Part shown: positions 35,601-64,000 of the stretch, piece by piece
How positions within the stretch are numbered: position 1 is the stretch's first letter
How the letters are laid out: each line of letters opens with the position of its first letter
Made by a program: the position numbers and the translations under genes
Notes under the pieces: generated by a model
Database searches by the model: none
Seen by the model: only the letters and a program-made list of their open reading frames with translations
Told to the model about the DNA's origin: nothing
Assembly: GCF_028858725.1 (NCBI RefSeq)
Contig: NC_084767.1
Coordinates: 17,127,895-17,191,894 of the forward strand
Length of the DNA: 64,000 nucleotides
Source: Colius striatus
Lineage: Eukaryota; Chordata; Aves; Coliiformes; Coliidae
Reading direction: 5' to 3'

Positions 35601-37935
35601 AACCATGTGATGACGAGAAACCAGACACTAGAAAAGGTTCAGGCAGCAGCATAAAAATTAAGGAAGATCACATCAATGATTTAATTAATTGTACACCTCC
35701 AGTCACGCTGACACAATTATTGAGTTTGGTTTCATAATCAATAGAAATCTCTCTGAATCCACACCTTTTCTGAAAAGGACAATCTTGCCCTTTCCTCTTC
35801 TCCCACATTCTCGCTCATTGTGCCAACACTAACTATTGTGCAAGAGCAGGGTAAACCAACACCAGGGATCTGACCCCGGTGAAAACTAATCCAACGAGAA
35901 AGCAAAAGCAACAGTTGGCTGACATCAAGACAAGAGAGGAACAGACACACATATTTCCATTAGAAGCACAGAGATGAGTTTCTGGGTCAGCCTAAGCCCT
36001 ATTACCCACTGGCTGCCACTGACCTGCTCCCCCCATGGTGCTAGTTACTTAAAAAACTAATCAGACCTCAAAAAGATGACAACATAATGGAGCTAGAAGA
36101 CCTAAATGAAGGATATGGCACGTCTCAGGTGCAGCACAGGGAATGGAGGTTGGGGAAAACCCCCCACAGCTGAGGATGGGGCAGCACAGAATCGAAGCAG
36201 CCATCAGGCCAGCCAGACTGGCTCGGAAGACCAGGGTTGTGAAACTGCACCCTGATTATTCTGTGGTTCTGTAATTACCAAACTTCAAGGGAATCCACAC
36301 ATGTATGTGAATGACAGAGAAGGTAGAGGTAGATCTTTATAAGGTTTATAAGAGTTATTAGTGTTTGTGAAATTGTTCATTCACCTCAAGGAGTTATTCC
36401 CAAGTAAACAGGAGCAGACTTTGCCATAGCCTAGAACAAGAGCTTTGAGGAGCTGGAGATGCTTATTCATCTCTGTGGGTGTTCTCACCCACCTGCTCTT
36501 CTCCCCAGGGAACAGACCTTGTTGTAGTCTAGAACAATAGCTTCCAGAGGTAAGAAGTGCTTCTTTATCTCAGTGGGTGTTCTCCCTTTCCCTAGCCTCC
36601 TCCCACCAAAAGATTTTGAAGTTTAAGAGATGGATCAAACACCTCCTTCCTGACATGCACTTCCATGGCGTTTCTCTGTCAGGACAAGTGCAAAAGGCCC
36701 TGGGGAACCTGTCAGCACACCCAAACACAGCCAATGCAGCAAACTTACGCTAGACTGAAGAAAGACAAAGTCCACTTGTTGAATCTGTTCAACAATAGTC
36801 AATGGACAAACATGCAGGACTTTTTTGGTTTAAGGTTGCATCTGAAACTTGGAGGATAAAGATACAAACAAAAAAGAAACACTTGTCAGAGAAACTGTAG
36901 CATCTGAAGACTGAAATAAACCATAAGGTAAATGAGTTTTTCTCCTACTCTGTTACAAAAGCCACATGGATCAAAATAACTGTTAATGTCTTTACAGAGA
37001 TATCCAGAGAGAAACTCATGTAAATCAAAGGTGCAACTATTCACTAATTAACTACCCCAGAAGAGCTATGCAGAGATAAGGACATGCTAAACTACCTATA
37101 ACTACCCGCAAGAACACACACCCCTCGCACTCACCGTGCTAGAGGGCAAAGAGGCACCGCAGGAACATGGCAGAGGCTATCCAGACAGCCTGCCACGCCA
37201 GTGAAGGGAGGCACGCACTTCTTAGGGGTGTCAAGGAAATACATCCGTGGACCGTATGCATGCGTTAAGATCCCACAGGCTAATGGAGACACGCTCTAAG
37301 TAAAAAAGCTCTACACGTACACTATCCCCACGCAGGAGAGCCGTGGGTGCCGTAAGGGAATTAATAATTCCCGAATATGGGGGACAGGCCGGGTTGGGAC
37401 GCATCAGGACGCCCCAGCGCCACCTGAAGAGGCCAAGGGCCAGGTGAGGGGACAAAGGGGCGGCACAGCTCCCTCCCTCCCCTCCCCAGCCCGTCGCCCC
37501 AGCTGCCACCGCCGCCAGGCGCAGCGCTTGGGGTCACTTGGCGGAGGGGATGAGGGGTCGCCTCGCGTGTCACCTGTCTTGCGTCGGTGGCAAGAAACAG
37601 GGCTGGGCCCAACCGCCCTCTCCGTCTGAGGGCACGGCCCGACTCCCTCCCGTCCGGGCGGGGGGCAGCGGGACGGGGCGGTGATGGCGCAGCTTCCTTC
37701 TCGCGGCCCTGCGGGGCCGGGCTCCCGCAGCCCAGAGCGGCGCTCAGGCGGGGCCCCTGTGAGGAGGTCGCGGCGATACCCTTCAGCGGTGGGGCAGGAC
37801 GCGGCCGGCGGGGGAAGGGAGTGGAGCTCCTCGCTTCGCTCCCCTCCCCCGCCGGCCGCGTCTCCATCTTGCCCGCCCGCCGCCTCCCACCGCGCGGAGA
37901 AGGGGCTGGGGGCCACCGGCCCGGCCCGCACCTAC
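29636..37935 (-). other. C5orf24: C5orf24 5' UTR intron (about 8.3 kb)
   Basis: Bounded by donor CTCAG|GTAGGT at 37935 and acceptor GGTAG before 29635. No coding exon or known repeat family is recognised inside; it holds one 98-bp tandem duplication (36414-36609). Additional 5' UTR exons cannot be excluded by eye. Confidence 0.65.
36414..36609. repeat. imperfect tandem duplication, about 98 bp, two copies
   Basis: Copy 1 starts at GCAGACTTTGCCATAGCCTA (36414) and copy 2 at ACAGACCTTGTTGTAGTCTA (36512). Shared blocks include TAGAACAA and GTGGGTGTTCTC in the same order. The copies have diverged noticeably, so the duplication is old. Confidence 0.75.
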
Positions 37936-38340
37936 CTGAGGGGGATCGGGGCGGCCTGCGGGGCGGCGGACCCACGGGCGGGCGAGCGGGAGCGAGCGGC
38001 CGCCTCCCCCACACCCCGCCGGGCAGCTGCAGGGAGCGGCGCTGCGGCGGGCGCGGGCGGGAGGGAGGGCGGGGCGCGCTCCCGAGCGGGGGCGCGCGGC
38101 GGGGGCGCGCGGGGAGCGTGCGCGGGGCGGGGCCGGCGGGGGCTCCTCCCGCCTCCCCGGCGCTCAGTGTCGGCGGCCCGCCGCCATTTTGTCCGGTGCG
38201 CGGGACGGCGGCGGGCGCGCGCTCGGCGGAGGTGCGAGGTGACGCGGCCCGCACCGCGCCTTCCCGCACAGGGCAGCCTTGAGCGCAGGCGAGCAATCCC
38301 CATTTCCCCGGGCCGCCGTGACAGGGCACGGGAGTGCTTG
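37430..38340 (-). promoter_or_regulatory. C5orf24: CpG-island promoter and non-coding exon 1 of C5orf24
   Basis: About 0.9 kb of very CpG-rich DNA. On the minus strand, a YY1-type site (ACAAAATGGCGGC, 38192-38180) sits 244-256 nt before a strong donor CTCAG|GTAGGT (exon end 37936). This suggests transcription starts near 38200-38250 and a 5' UTR exon of about 0.26-0.3 kb. The exon boundaries are inferred, with no coding support. Large ORFs in both directions (up to 322 codons) are products of high GC. Confidence 0.7.
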
Positions 38341-41300
38341 CACTGAGCTGTCGTTACTGCTCTTCTCCGCCACGCGATCTTTGCATCTGGCTCCTCACGA
38401 TGAATCGCTGATTTACTGTACGGTAGAATAAATTACAGAATGTGTCCGGTATATTTAAAATACTGTAAATGGTCTCGCACGTTCGTGAAAGCTGATTCAG
38501 GACTCCTGGTGTTCCCATTGCTTTCATTTGGATGGAGGAATGCGATACTGTGTCCCAAAAGCAGAGGTTGCAATCCATGACTGTATTACTGCATTAGGTT
38601 AGTTCTCTTCCACCGCTTCCTTGGCAATGAAGACATCAGCCACGGGGCTGAATCCATGTGCCATTAACCACTGGTGCCTTAGAGCACCAGCTGCAATGAA
38701 GTACTGTTGATTATTGATTCTTTTGCCCCATTTCATCCATCGATGTTCTAAAGACTTTAATACTGCGATAACACTCCATTATAAACAAGGCTTTATACCT
38801 TTGAGCAGGAAGAACAACTGTTTCTCACAGAAACAGGAACTTTTAAGTGCCCAGTACTTTTCACAGTCTAACCTATTTTGTCCTTAGGGTCCACTTAAGT
38901 GAAATAATGTGGCAGCCCACTTTGTGCAGGGATGTGATTCAAGAGATATTTTTTTATCCAGATTTGCCAATAATTGTAACAACATCAGTGCCACTGTATA
39001 TTCATCCAAACCTTCCTGCCCTCTGGTAGCACCCTTGGGCCACTGATAGTAACATGTACACCTTCAAATCACAGGGTCTAATTGAGCATATACATCTTTA
39101 AATGACTGATGCGTGAAAGAGTCTGAGGAATGGTCTGCATTATTCAGATGAGGTCTCAGAAAATAAAAGCAAGAAAGATCTGGCAAAAAAAAAAAAAGGG
39201 AAACTGCAGCTTTTACAAATGGCTAATTCTGTTTTTCTAAGTATTTTCCTCTCCTGCTGTTGTTTGGGGAGCTGACTGCTGTACTCCAACCCTGTGATAT
39301 TCCATTTCTACAATACTGGGAGGTTTTTAGGCCAAAAATTGCTGTGAAACATCCTGCCAAGACGATGGTTCATTTTTTTGCCAGTGCTTCTTAATGCATG
39401 TAGGAATCCTCACTTGCAATCTAAGAAAGCAGCAGGGAAAAGCAGCATTTATTTAGCTTAATTTAAAAAATGATTCAGTTTATTTACGAACTTCATCTTT
39501 CTGCTGTTTTTAACTCTTGTTGGAAATGCCGTCACCAATCAAAAGCGGCAGCGTTCAATTCCTCTTGGGTGTCCCGTTATTTTCCTTTTAAAATCTTAGT
39601 CGGGAAGGTGATGGAAGTCAAGCTCCTGATTTATCTAGCAAAAATCGTGATCTCAACTGCATGCAGAAGCGGTCAGATGGAGAGGAGTGACCTTGTAATG
39701 TGAAGCAGTGAAAGCTTACATCCCAAGAAGCTGTGAAACCTGAATCGGGCCGTTGTTGAGGCTATGGCCGGCAGACTGGCAGAGTGAGATCTGAACATCT
39801 GACCTTGGTGAGGGTGCTGCTCCGTGTGCCTGGCCTTGTGCTCCAGGCAAACCCACACCAGATGAGCCAGCTCCAGTGCCCACAGTGCTCAAATATTTAT
39901 CTGGTAGCAACAGGGTCCGCTGCCCTCATCTGCACACTGTGCTAATAAAAACAGGAACCACACAAAAGATACACTGTTCTGCGATTGTCTGGTTTTATGA
40001 AAGCTCCCCGGGACCCGATGCACAGCTGTTAACTCAGGTTGTGAATCCGCTTCTTCCTTTTCTTTCTCTAAAGGACTGCTCTTGCTAGCAGTAGCAAATG
40101 ATTACATTAATTATCTGTAAGGCAAAAGATGCGATGAAACACTGCCTCTTTCTACATCCGGACCGCAAAGTCTCATTCTCCACTTCCTTTACTGGAGATT
40201 GCACTGGCAGATCCAAATTTTCAAGGATAGGAAGGGCCTAAGAGCACAAGGTCCTCCTTCTACCAAGGCAGGAGCTTCTTCATGGTCCTTAGCTACGCAG
40301 CATGCTGAGCAAGCCAGGAGAACTCACTAATAGAAGAGTTAAATAGACAGGAAGTCGTGGCAGTTAATTACTAGAGCTGATAATTTCTACAAATTGACAT
40401 GCTTGCTAACATGTACAGGCAGAGGAAACATAGGTTTTAGTTAAGATTAAGGATTTTCATTAAGTGTAACAGTGTTTTCTGTTTCAAAACAGCTGCTCAG
40501 TGTTACTTACGGTTTTGGAAACATGTCTGTGATGATGAACTTTGTAAGTAGAATGGCCAAAGTATAAAATAACTTCAAAATCATATGCTCACTCCACAGT
40601 AGGTTATTAATAATCTCTTAGCTCAACTAGTTATGAGACACTAAATAATTTACCCTCTGCTGATGCTGGTCAGCTTGACAATTTTGTATGTCTCAGTTTG
40701 ACTAAAGAAAAATACTTGAATCTGTTTCAGATGAGAAGTCTCAGAGAAGCAACATTTGGGTGGCAATTGCTCAGACTAATGGCCATTTATTTAAAAACAA
40801 TTGTTTCCACCATAGCTAAAATCATGAAAACAAATCTTCCTGCCTAGCACTGTATAAACATTTTGCAAAATGTACATTTTGGGACAAATTTGAGTCCAGC
40901 TGTATGCCTTTTCTCTTTACATTTTTAGGTTGCTCTCAGCCTCCACTCCCCTCATACAGCCACCGTTAGCTGGAAGCCAGAATTTCTTCTGCAAATGCCC
41001 GAGCTCTAAGAACACAAACTTCTTTAAGCTCAGACCATATTTGGAAGAGATCTGGGTCAAGAAAAATAATCAAAAGAAAGTGCATTCCTCGAGGGTCACG
41101 TGAGGAGGCCAGAACGCGTGCGGGGCCCCGCGCTCACGCTCCCATCAAGGGAAGGGGCCACACATGACCTTCACGAGTAACTGGCTGCAAGTAGCTTTGT
41201 GGCAAGGGCTGGTTTTACACCAATACTCAGACCGAGAAGCACCTCAGTGGCCTATGTAAGGGCATTAAGGCAAGTTTAGAAAAGGCTCTCATTTTGAGAG

Positions 41301-44300
41301 GTGTTCAGCAACACATCGTGGATAGCACATCTCCACAGCAGGGAATTGTAGACTAATTCTGGCAAGCTACACAGGATCCATGCTCCCAGAGACCCCTACC
41401 TGTCCCTGACCCTGTCACTAGCTGTGCTGCCTGTTACTGCCTCCGCTTCTAATGACCACAAACACGTCTGAAGGACTGAAAGACTAGAAGTGCCTTTTCT
41501 CTCCCTGAGACTCCAGCATTCCTCCTCTTATTTCAGGAAGATCACAAATCCAGCCTTTGGTGTTTGTTTTTATTTGGTTATTTCAATTTCAGAATTTTAG
41601 CAATGCTTTGGTTAAAACCTTTATTCTTGAAAGACTTGAGCGAGGAAAGCTCTACAGATGGCACTTCAAGCCTCAGAATCTTTTATTCAAATAGCAGCCA
41701 AATGCACATTAAATAGGCTGCACTACTTTAACAGTACAAGTCAAAGCTCAAGCAGACTAGGCAGGAGAACGTGCTGACCTGTGAGCTACACTCATTACGC
41801 TTTGGTTACAACCTAAACACTAATAGGTCAAGTAGGCCTTAAGCTGCTTAATTTAATGAAACAAAGGCTGGCAAGGAAGGACAATTTAGTTAAGGTAGCA
41901 GAAAATTCTAAACTGTCATTGCACACGTTTTTCAGCTTGCTGCAATTCCGCCCCCCCGATCTGAAACATTGTATTTCATCTCCTCTCCTGTTTGCCTGAC
42001 AAAGACACAGAGCAAAACCTCTGCCCCTTTGCCCGCTCATGTGCATATAGAATAGTTTGACCTTTAACTGTTGAACACAAAGGGCCACCACAGTGATATA
42101 AGATGTCCTTATTAGTGACTGTGTGGTGCACGGAGAACAAGGGAGTAAGCAGGGCCACAATCAAGAGTCTTGCTCTCTCCTTTCCCTGCCCTCTAACTGC
42201 TGCGGACCTGCTGGGGCCAGCACCTCAGGCTGTGGTGGAGGCTGCCATAGAAAAACAGCAGCACAGGGCTCTCCTCTGCCTCTAGCCATTCCCAGCACTC
42301 CTCATCTCTTCCAGATTTATAGACCTTCACCTGCACTGCTGTTCTCTCCTGCTTCACTGCCACCTCAATGTCCTGTGCCCTGAGGCCCCCAAGTATCACC
42401 CTTTAGCACCATCACATGATGACAACGGCGCATTACTGCAACACACAAGCAAGCACTTGTTCACAATCCTGTATCAAATACCCAATTCACTTATCCACCC
42501 AAAATACCGCTGTTCACAGCACAAGGCAACCTAGAACCATACTGCCTTGGCTATTGAACAAGCTCTGCTTATGTGTATTAAAAAAATCCCCAACAGACCA
42601 AAACAAAAATACGGGACCCCCATGCGCTCCCAACAACTGATGACAGGAATGTGTCCAGGGCAGATTCCCTGGAAAGCAGCCAAAGAGAGTGTTTATAAAC
42701 ACAGACCTTGTCTATAGCCATAGACACACTTGGAAATAACTAAATATAACATTTTAAATTACTTGTGTCTTTTCCAAACTTTTTGTTCTCATCGTGTTTC
42801 CACTATTTTTTCCTTGTGTACTTGCTAACTTGAGAGTTTCTTCTCCTCTGGCTTATATGCAATTTGCTCCTTTTTTCATGTATCCAAACACCTTTACTGG
42901 GACTTTCTAAACTGAGTCTGAGCTGCATTTCTTAACCAATTCTCATTGCATTTCGAGCAGAAAAAACACAAGCACTAGTCACTGTATACATCACCCTGCT
43001 CTAAAAAGGAAGAGGGTAACTGTCACAAGAAAAAAACCACAGAAGCAATGTGAAACAGATGAGCTATTCAGAAAGACAGTTTCTGAAAAATATACGTTGA
43101 AATTATTTTTATTTTTGCTGTAATTTAAAAAACATAGGAATATTGACATTGCATTTAAAAACCCCAGGAAGTTCAAGATTACACATTGTTGCATCTCTGA
43201 AATCCAACAGTGCCAAGCTGGAAGTCACAAAAAGGTCTCTATCATGCCTTTTTTAGGAGATACCAGTATATATATGAACATTTTGAAACAAGATTTCAAA
43301 AGAAGTGTCAGGCTGTCCAAACTTGAAAGTGCTCTTCATTAAATACACCAAAATCTGTCACTCTTCTGGGGGGGCACTGTCAAAAAGTTAGACAATTCAA
43401 CAAACAAGTTGTATGAAACATATCAAAACCTACTTCTTAAGGAAGGAAACCTAGTGTATTTAAAGGGGACCACGGGGCTTTAGTTTGAGATTTCTGTTTT
43501 AAAGTTTGAGAAGTGTTATTGTGTGTACTTCTCCTCTTTGTTCTACTCAATGTATTAACATTGGCAAGCATAACATTATGGGTGTTCTTATCCCAATGGA
43601 CACGGTTACATTGGTATAGCCACGACTTTCCCTTCCTGTACTGGAAATAAGGTACACTGATGTTAACAGTAACAGGCAGGTGTATGCAAACAGAAATAGG
43701 CATTTAAATTACCTGAAGTTTGAAAGAGAAGTGAATTTATACAGCCATGATGCAGATTGTGTGATTTGTCTTCACCAGGGTTAAAGCAGTATATTTACAG
43801 CTGTTTTAAAATGACACATTTCTTCTCAATGTGTCGGGTAAGAAAAGCTTTCTACAAAAGTCCTTCTGAAAGTCACTGTCTTAAAGTCTTGCAGTTGCTA
43901 GAATGAGACAATTCAAATTGCTACCACTTAGGCTCCAGAGAAGTAGACAGGAAAGTTAAATGCTTAAGAGTACTAAGTATCTATCACTAATACTAATGGT
44001 TTTGGGGTAAGACCTCTAAAAGAAAGATCCTGCCTGTCCCAGTAGCTTATTGACTGGAATGATAGTCAATATTTGTAGAATTCATTCATAAATATCATTA
44101 TTCTTTTTACTAAAAGCTATGTCCTAATGGTAATAAAGACAACAACCCTGGGGGGAGGGAAATCACATTAAATCTATATATAAGAACACTATAAAAAAGT
44201 GACAAAGTATTGTATTTCATTACAAAAGAGGTTTCTCTTTTTTTTCTGAGAATTCCTTTTTGAACTAACAGGCTTTCATTCTTATGTCAGAGAATGAGGG

Positions 44301-44730
44301 GAAAAAGAAAATATTCAAATCCTAAATTCTGATGCTTAGGAAAAAAACCCAAGAAAACTATTTTCATACTACAAAACATTTCACCTTACAAAAAGAAGAG
44401 TTATTCTGTTACCCAGATGATGAAGACAAAATGGGATGTGAAAAGGAGAAGAAGATCTTAAAAGTACTTCAAGTACTTCTGGATAAAATTCTCTACTCTG
44501 ATCATCACAAGACCCTCTGACCTTAAGGGGCCATTCGTACAGGGAGCAAATGTGTGGAACCAGCCAGAGAGATGCTATGGATCAGAAGAAAATCCTGCCT
44601 TTATTTGGGTGTTTTATCATTTTTCCAGTATAAACTGCTATGGTGTGAACCATCCTCACAATATGAAGCAGGTACATTCTAACAATTTCCAACACAAATC
44701 TCAATATTGTTGAATTTACTTAACAGTATA
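38341..44730. other. intergenic between DDX46 and C5orf24, no gene seen
   Basis: About 6.4 kb of ordinary sequence with short scattered ORFs. A run of 12 A at about 39186 and a C run at 41951 are the only simple repeats of note. No RNA gene recognised. Confidence 0.55.
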
Positions 44731-44756
44731 GTCCGTCAGAAAAATTAAAATCTGTT

Positions 44757-44762
44757 TTATTT
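44757..44762 (-). terminator. DDX46: candidate poly(A) signal of DDX46 (AATAAA)
   Basis: First AATAAA on the minus strand after the stop codon, about 260 nt downstream. A second lies at 44605-44600. Cleavage near 44735-44745 is the simplest reading. Confidence 0.5.
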
Positions 44763-45022
44763 CATATTCTTTATGAGGAAAAGTATATTAACTGCACTTT
44801 TAAATTAAATCATGCTCTGCCAAAACTGGATCTGCTTTAAGACTGATCACTTTAGTGGAGACAATTGAAGATGTTTCAGCAAGTATCAATTTTCTGTTAA
44901 AAAACGTCCGCAAGACAAAATAAAAAAATTCTTAATTTACAATAAGCAGTGTAAACAGCAAAAACAACAGAAGCCACAAAGTTTCACGCACCAGCTACTG
45001 GCAGACAGATAACTCCAAATAC

Positions 45023-62232
<17,210 letters not shown>

Positions 62233-64000
62233 CTGAAAGGCAAGATCAGAGGTTTCTTAAAACACCACAGCTGTTCTCAGTGGGAGGATACACGTGCTGT
62301 ACAGGAACAGAATTATGAACACCCTGCACAGGTTTATGTTTTCAAATACCTTGCAAAGTGCACTGCATCCCAGGGAATCTTTCTGTGTCATAGAAATATT
62401 CCCTTTAACTACCATGAACATAGAATTTATTGCAATCCATCAATTAACATCTTTTGGTTCTGTTCTTCTCATTTTTCTACAAGGGGAAGTTACAGACTTA
62501 TTTTCCAGAACTAAAATTAATATGCGATTGGTTCTGCAGTTCATTTTACATCTCCTTGAAGAAAGCAGTTAGGAAAGACATACTAAAAATGTCCCGTCTG
62601 TTGAATTTTTAGAGAACGGTAAAGTGATCAAGCATCTTGCCATGGAAGCTTGAACGTCCTCCTGAACATACACTCCTGGCTGAAAGACATAAAAACACCT
62701 CTCACTGGGAACAACTACTTGTGTAACTCAAATGTAACACACACCCCTGCATTTAATACAAAATCCATTCACCATGGACTTTATCATCCTTACTTGCTTA
62801 CAATTAAAAAACATCCCAAACATCCAAGCCAAACTCATGACAATAAATGTAAAATTAACTTTAGCCATTAAATCTTATTAAGCATTTTTCATTGGGCTGT
62901 TCTAATCAAACCATACACTTATTTCAAAACACTTTGAGATTCCAGCTTCTCACAGTTTCTACATTGACATCAACCTGCTCACTCCTTGTACAGACTGTTG
63001 TTACTGACTTCCCACTCATTGTACAGTACAGCAGGATTATATGCTGTTTGTCATTACCTCTGAAAATTACACCAAAAAGTATTGAAGTTTTTACATATTT
63101 TGAAAGTCAACATCTAAGGGAGTTGAAGTCTCACCTCTTCACTAAGTTTATTTACCAGACAGTTGATTGAATTGTAAACTCCTGAGACTAGTACTTGGCG
63201 AATCCATGTAGATTGCAGCACTAAGCACACCTCTAGAATTCAACAAACAGAAGATAAATAGGCGGTGCAAAGCACCCTTCCTGAGCTTCTCTGGGGTGTT
63301 ACACTATATAACATTGTATTTGTGCAGAAAAATAAAGTAAAAAGCAGATTCCAAACTTTATTAGTTTACACCCTTTAGTACACCTTCTGTGTAAAGAATG
63401 TACGGAGCACTGAACTCACATACAATCGGTGGCACTTGTAACAGTTTTTAAATTCCTGCTACAGATGTCACCATGTCATTTGTAGATCCCCTGGTGCTGC
63501 CCTTACCTGCATGTTTTTAAAGCCCTGTATATTTCCAAAGAGATGAAGTGCTTTATGCAAGAAAGAAAATGGTACAGCACATCACTGAGAATACTGCACT
63601 AGTGCAAATCTGGTAACTAAAACTTACTTATTCTCCAGTAATTCACATGACAAAAGAAAGCTCTACTTCCACATCATGCCTATATGTACGTATATGCTGG
63701 GACACAGAACGTTACTTATTGATACTGCAACCTGAGAACAATGAAGCACTACAAAACTTTCAGAACGAAATTCAGTCATAATTTTGAAGTTAACTGCTCA
63801 CTTTACCTGCCACAACTTGGATCTTTTCCTTTTACAGAAATGTACTCACAACAAACCGTGTTAGACACATTAAACAATGGGAAAAGATCGTTAACAGTAC
63901 ACTCATATAATATTCTCCCCATTCTACACACTAAAGCTTTGCATCGCTTTGCCTGATGATTCCCTCCATGCTACCAATAGTTTTATGATATTTTGGAACT
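62233..64000 (-). other. DDX46 intron running off the window, no exon seen
   Basis: I looked for the RS-repeat exons (Arg/Ser runs) on the minus strand and saw none, so they lie beyond position 64000. Confidence 0.6.

Noticed and set aside
36120-36280. Possible degenerate CR1 tail (ATTCTGTGGTTCTGTAATT)
   Set aside because: Only a short tail-like word matches; the preceding sequence does not show the CR1 3' blocks.
37361-38329. Minus-strand 322-codon ORF and overlapping plus-strand ORFs over 220 codons
   Set aside because: Stop-poor CpG-island DNA at the C5orf24 promoter; composition is Arg/Pro/Gly/Ala throughout and no domain is visible.

Overview
The window looks like a bird nuclear genome. 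It carries several CR1 LINE fragments with the typical avian CR1 3' tail, one retroviral LTR of a kind common in birds, and four vertebrate genes in conserved order. All four genes lie on the minus strand. Reading from high to low coordinates they are DDX46 (5' end beyond the window), C5orf24, TXNDC15 and PCBD2 (3' end beyond the window). This is the order found at human 5q31.1, so the window is a piece of conserved vertebrate synteny. I cannot name the species.

Region by region. 44.7-64.0 kb holds DDX46 (human counterpart of yeast Prp5, a U2 snRNP DEAD-box helicase); 20 coding exons are placed with splice sites, covering all helicase motifs and the C-terminus, while the RS-rich N-terminal exons are missing. 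38.3-44.7 kb is intergenic. 25.0-38.2 kb is C5orf24: a CpG-island promoter and 5' UTR exon at about 37.9-38.2 kb, an 8.3 kb intron, one coding exon (188 aa) and a 4.1 kb AT-rich 3' UTR. 19.4-25.0 kb is intergenic with a CR1 and a solo LTR. 15.6-19.25 kb is TXNDC15, five coding exons and a complete 321-aa protein. 1-14.7 kb is PCBD2: exon 1 and exon 2 are present, and the rest of the window to position 1 is intron 2, holding a tail-to-tail CR1 pair.

The most interesting structure is at 14,153-14,640. A 41-bp minisatellite of about 12 units starts inside PCBD2 exon 1 and includes the exon 1 5' splice site in its repeat unit, so the donor has been copied along the intron. Five units keep the GT donor and seven carry CT in its place. 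Each unit is also G-rich on the transcribed-RNA strand, with four G-runs that fit a quadruplex pattern. Other points: a GC-AG intron in DDX46 required by the reading frame, an uncertain bird splice junction in DDX46, and YY1-type sites in the sense direction at two of the promoters.

The genes are housekeeping genes with unrelated jobs (splicing, a nuclear protein of unknown role, a ciliary/ER thioredoxin-like membrane protein, pterin recycling). I see no mobile cargo or novel multi-gene system.
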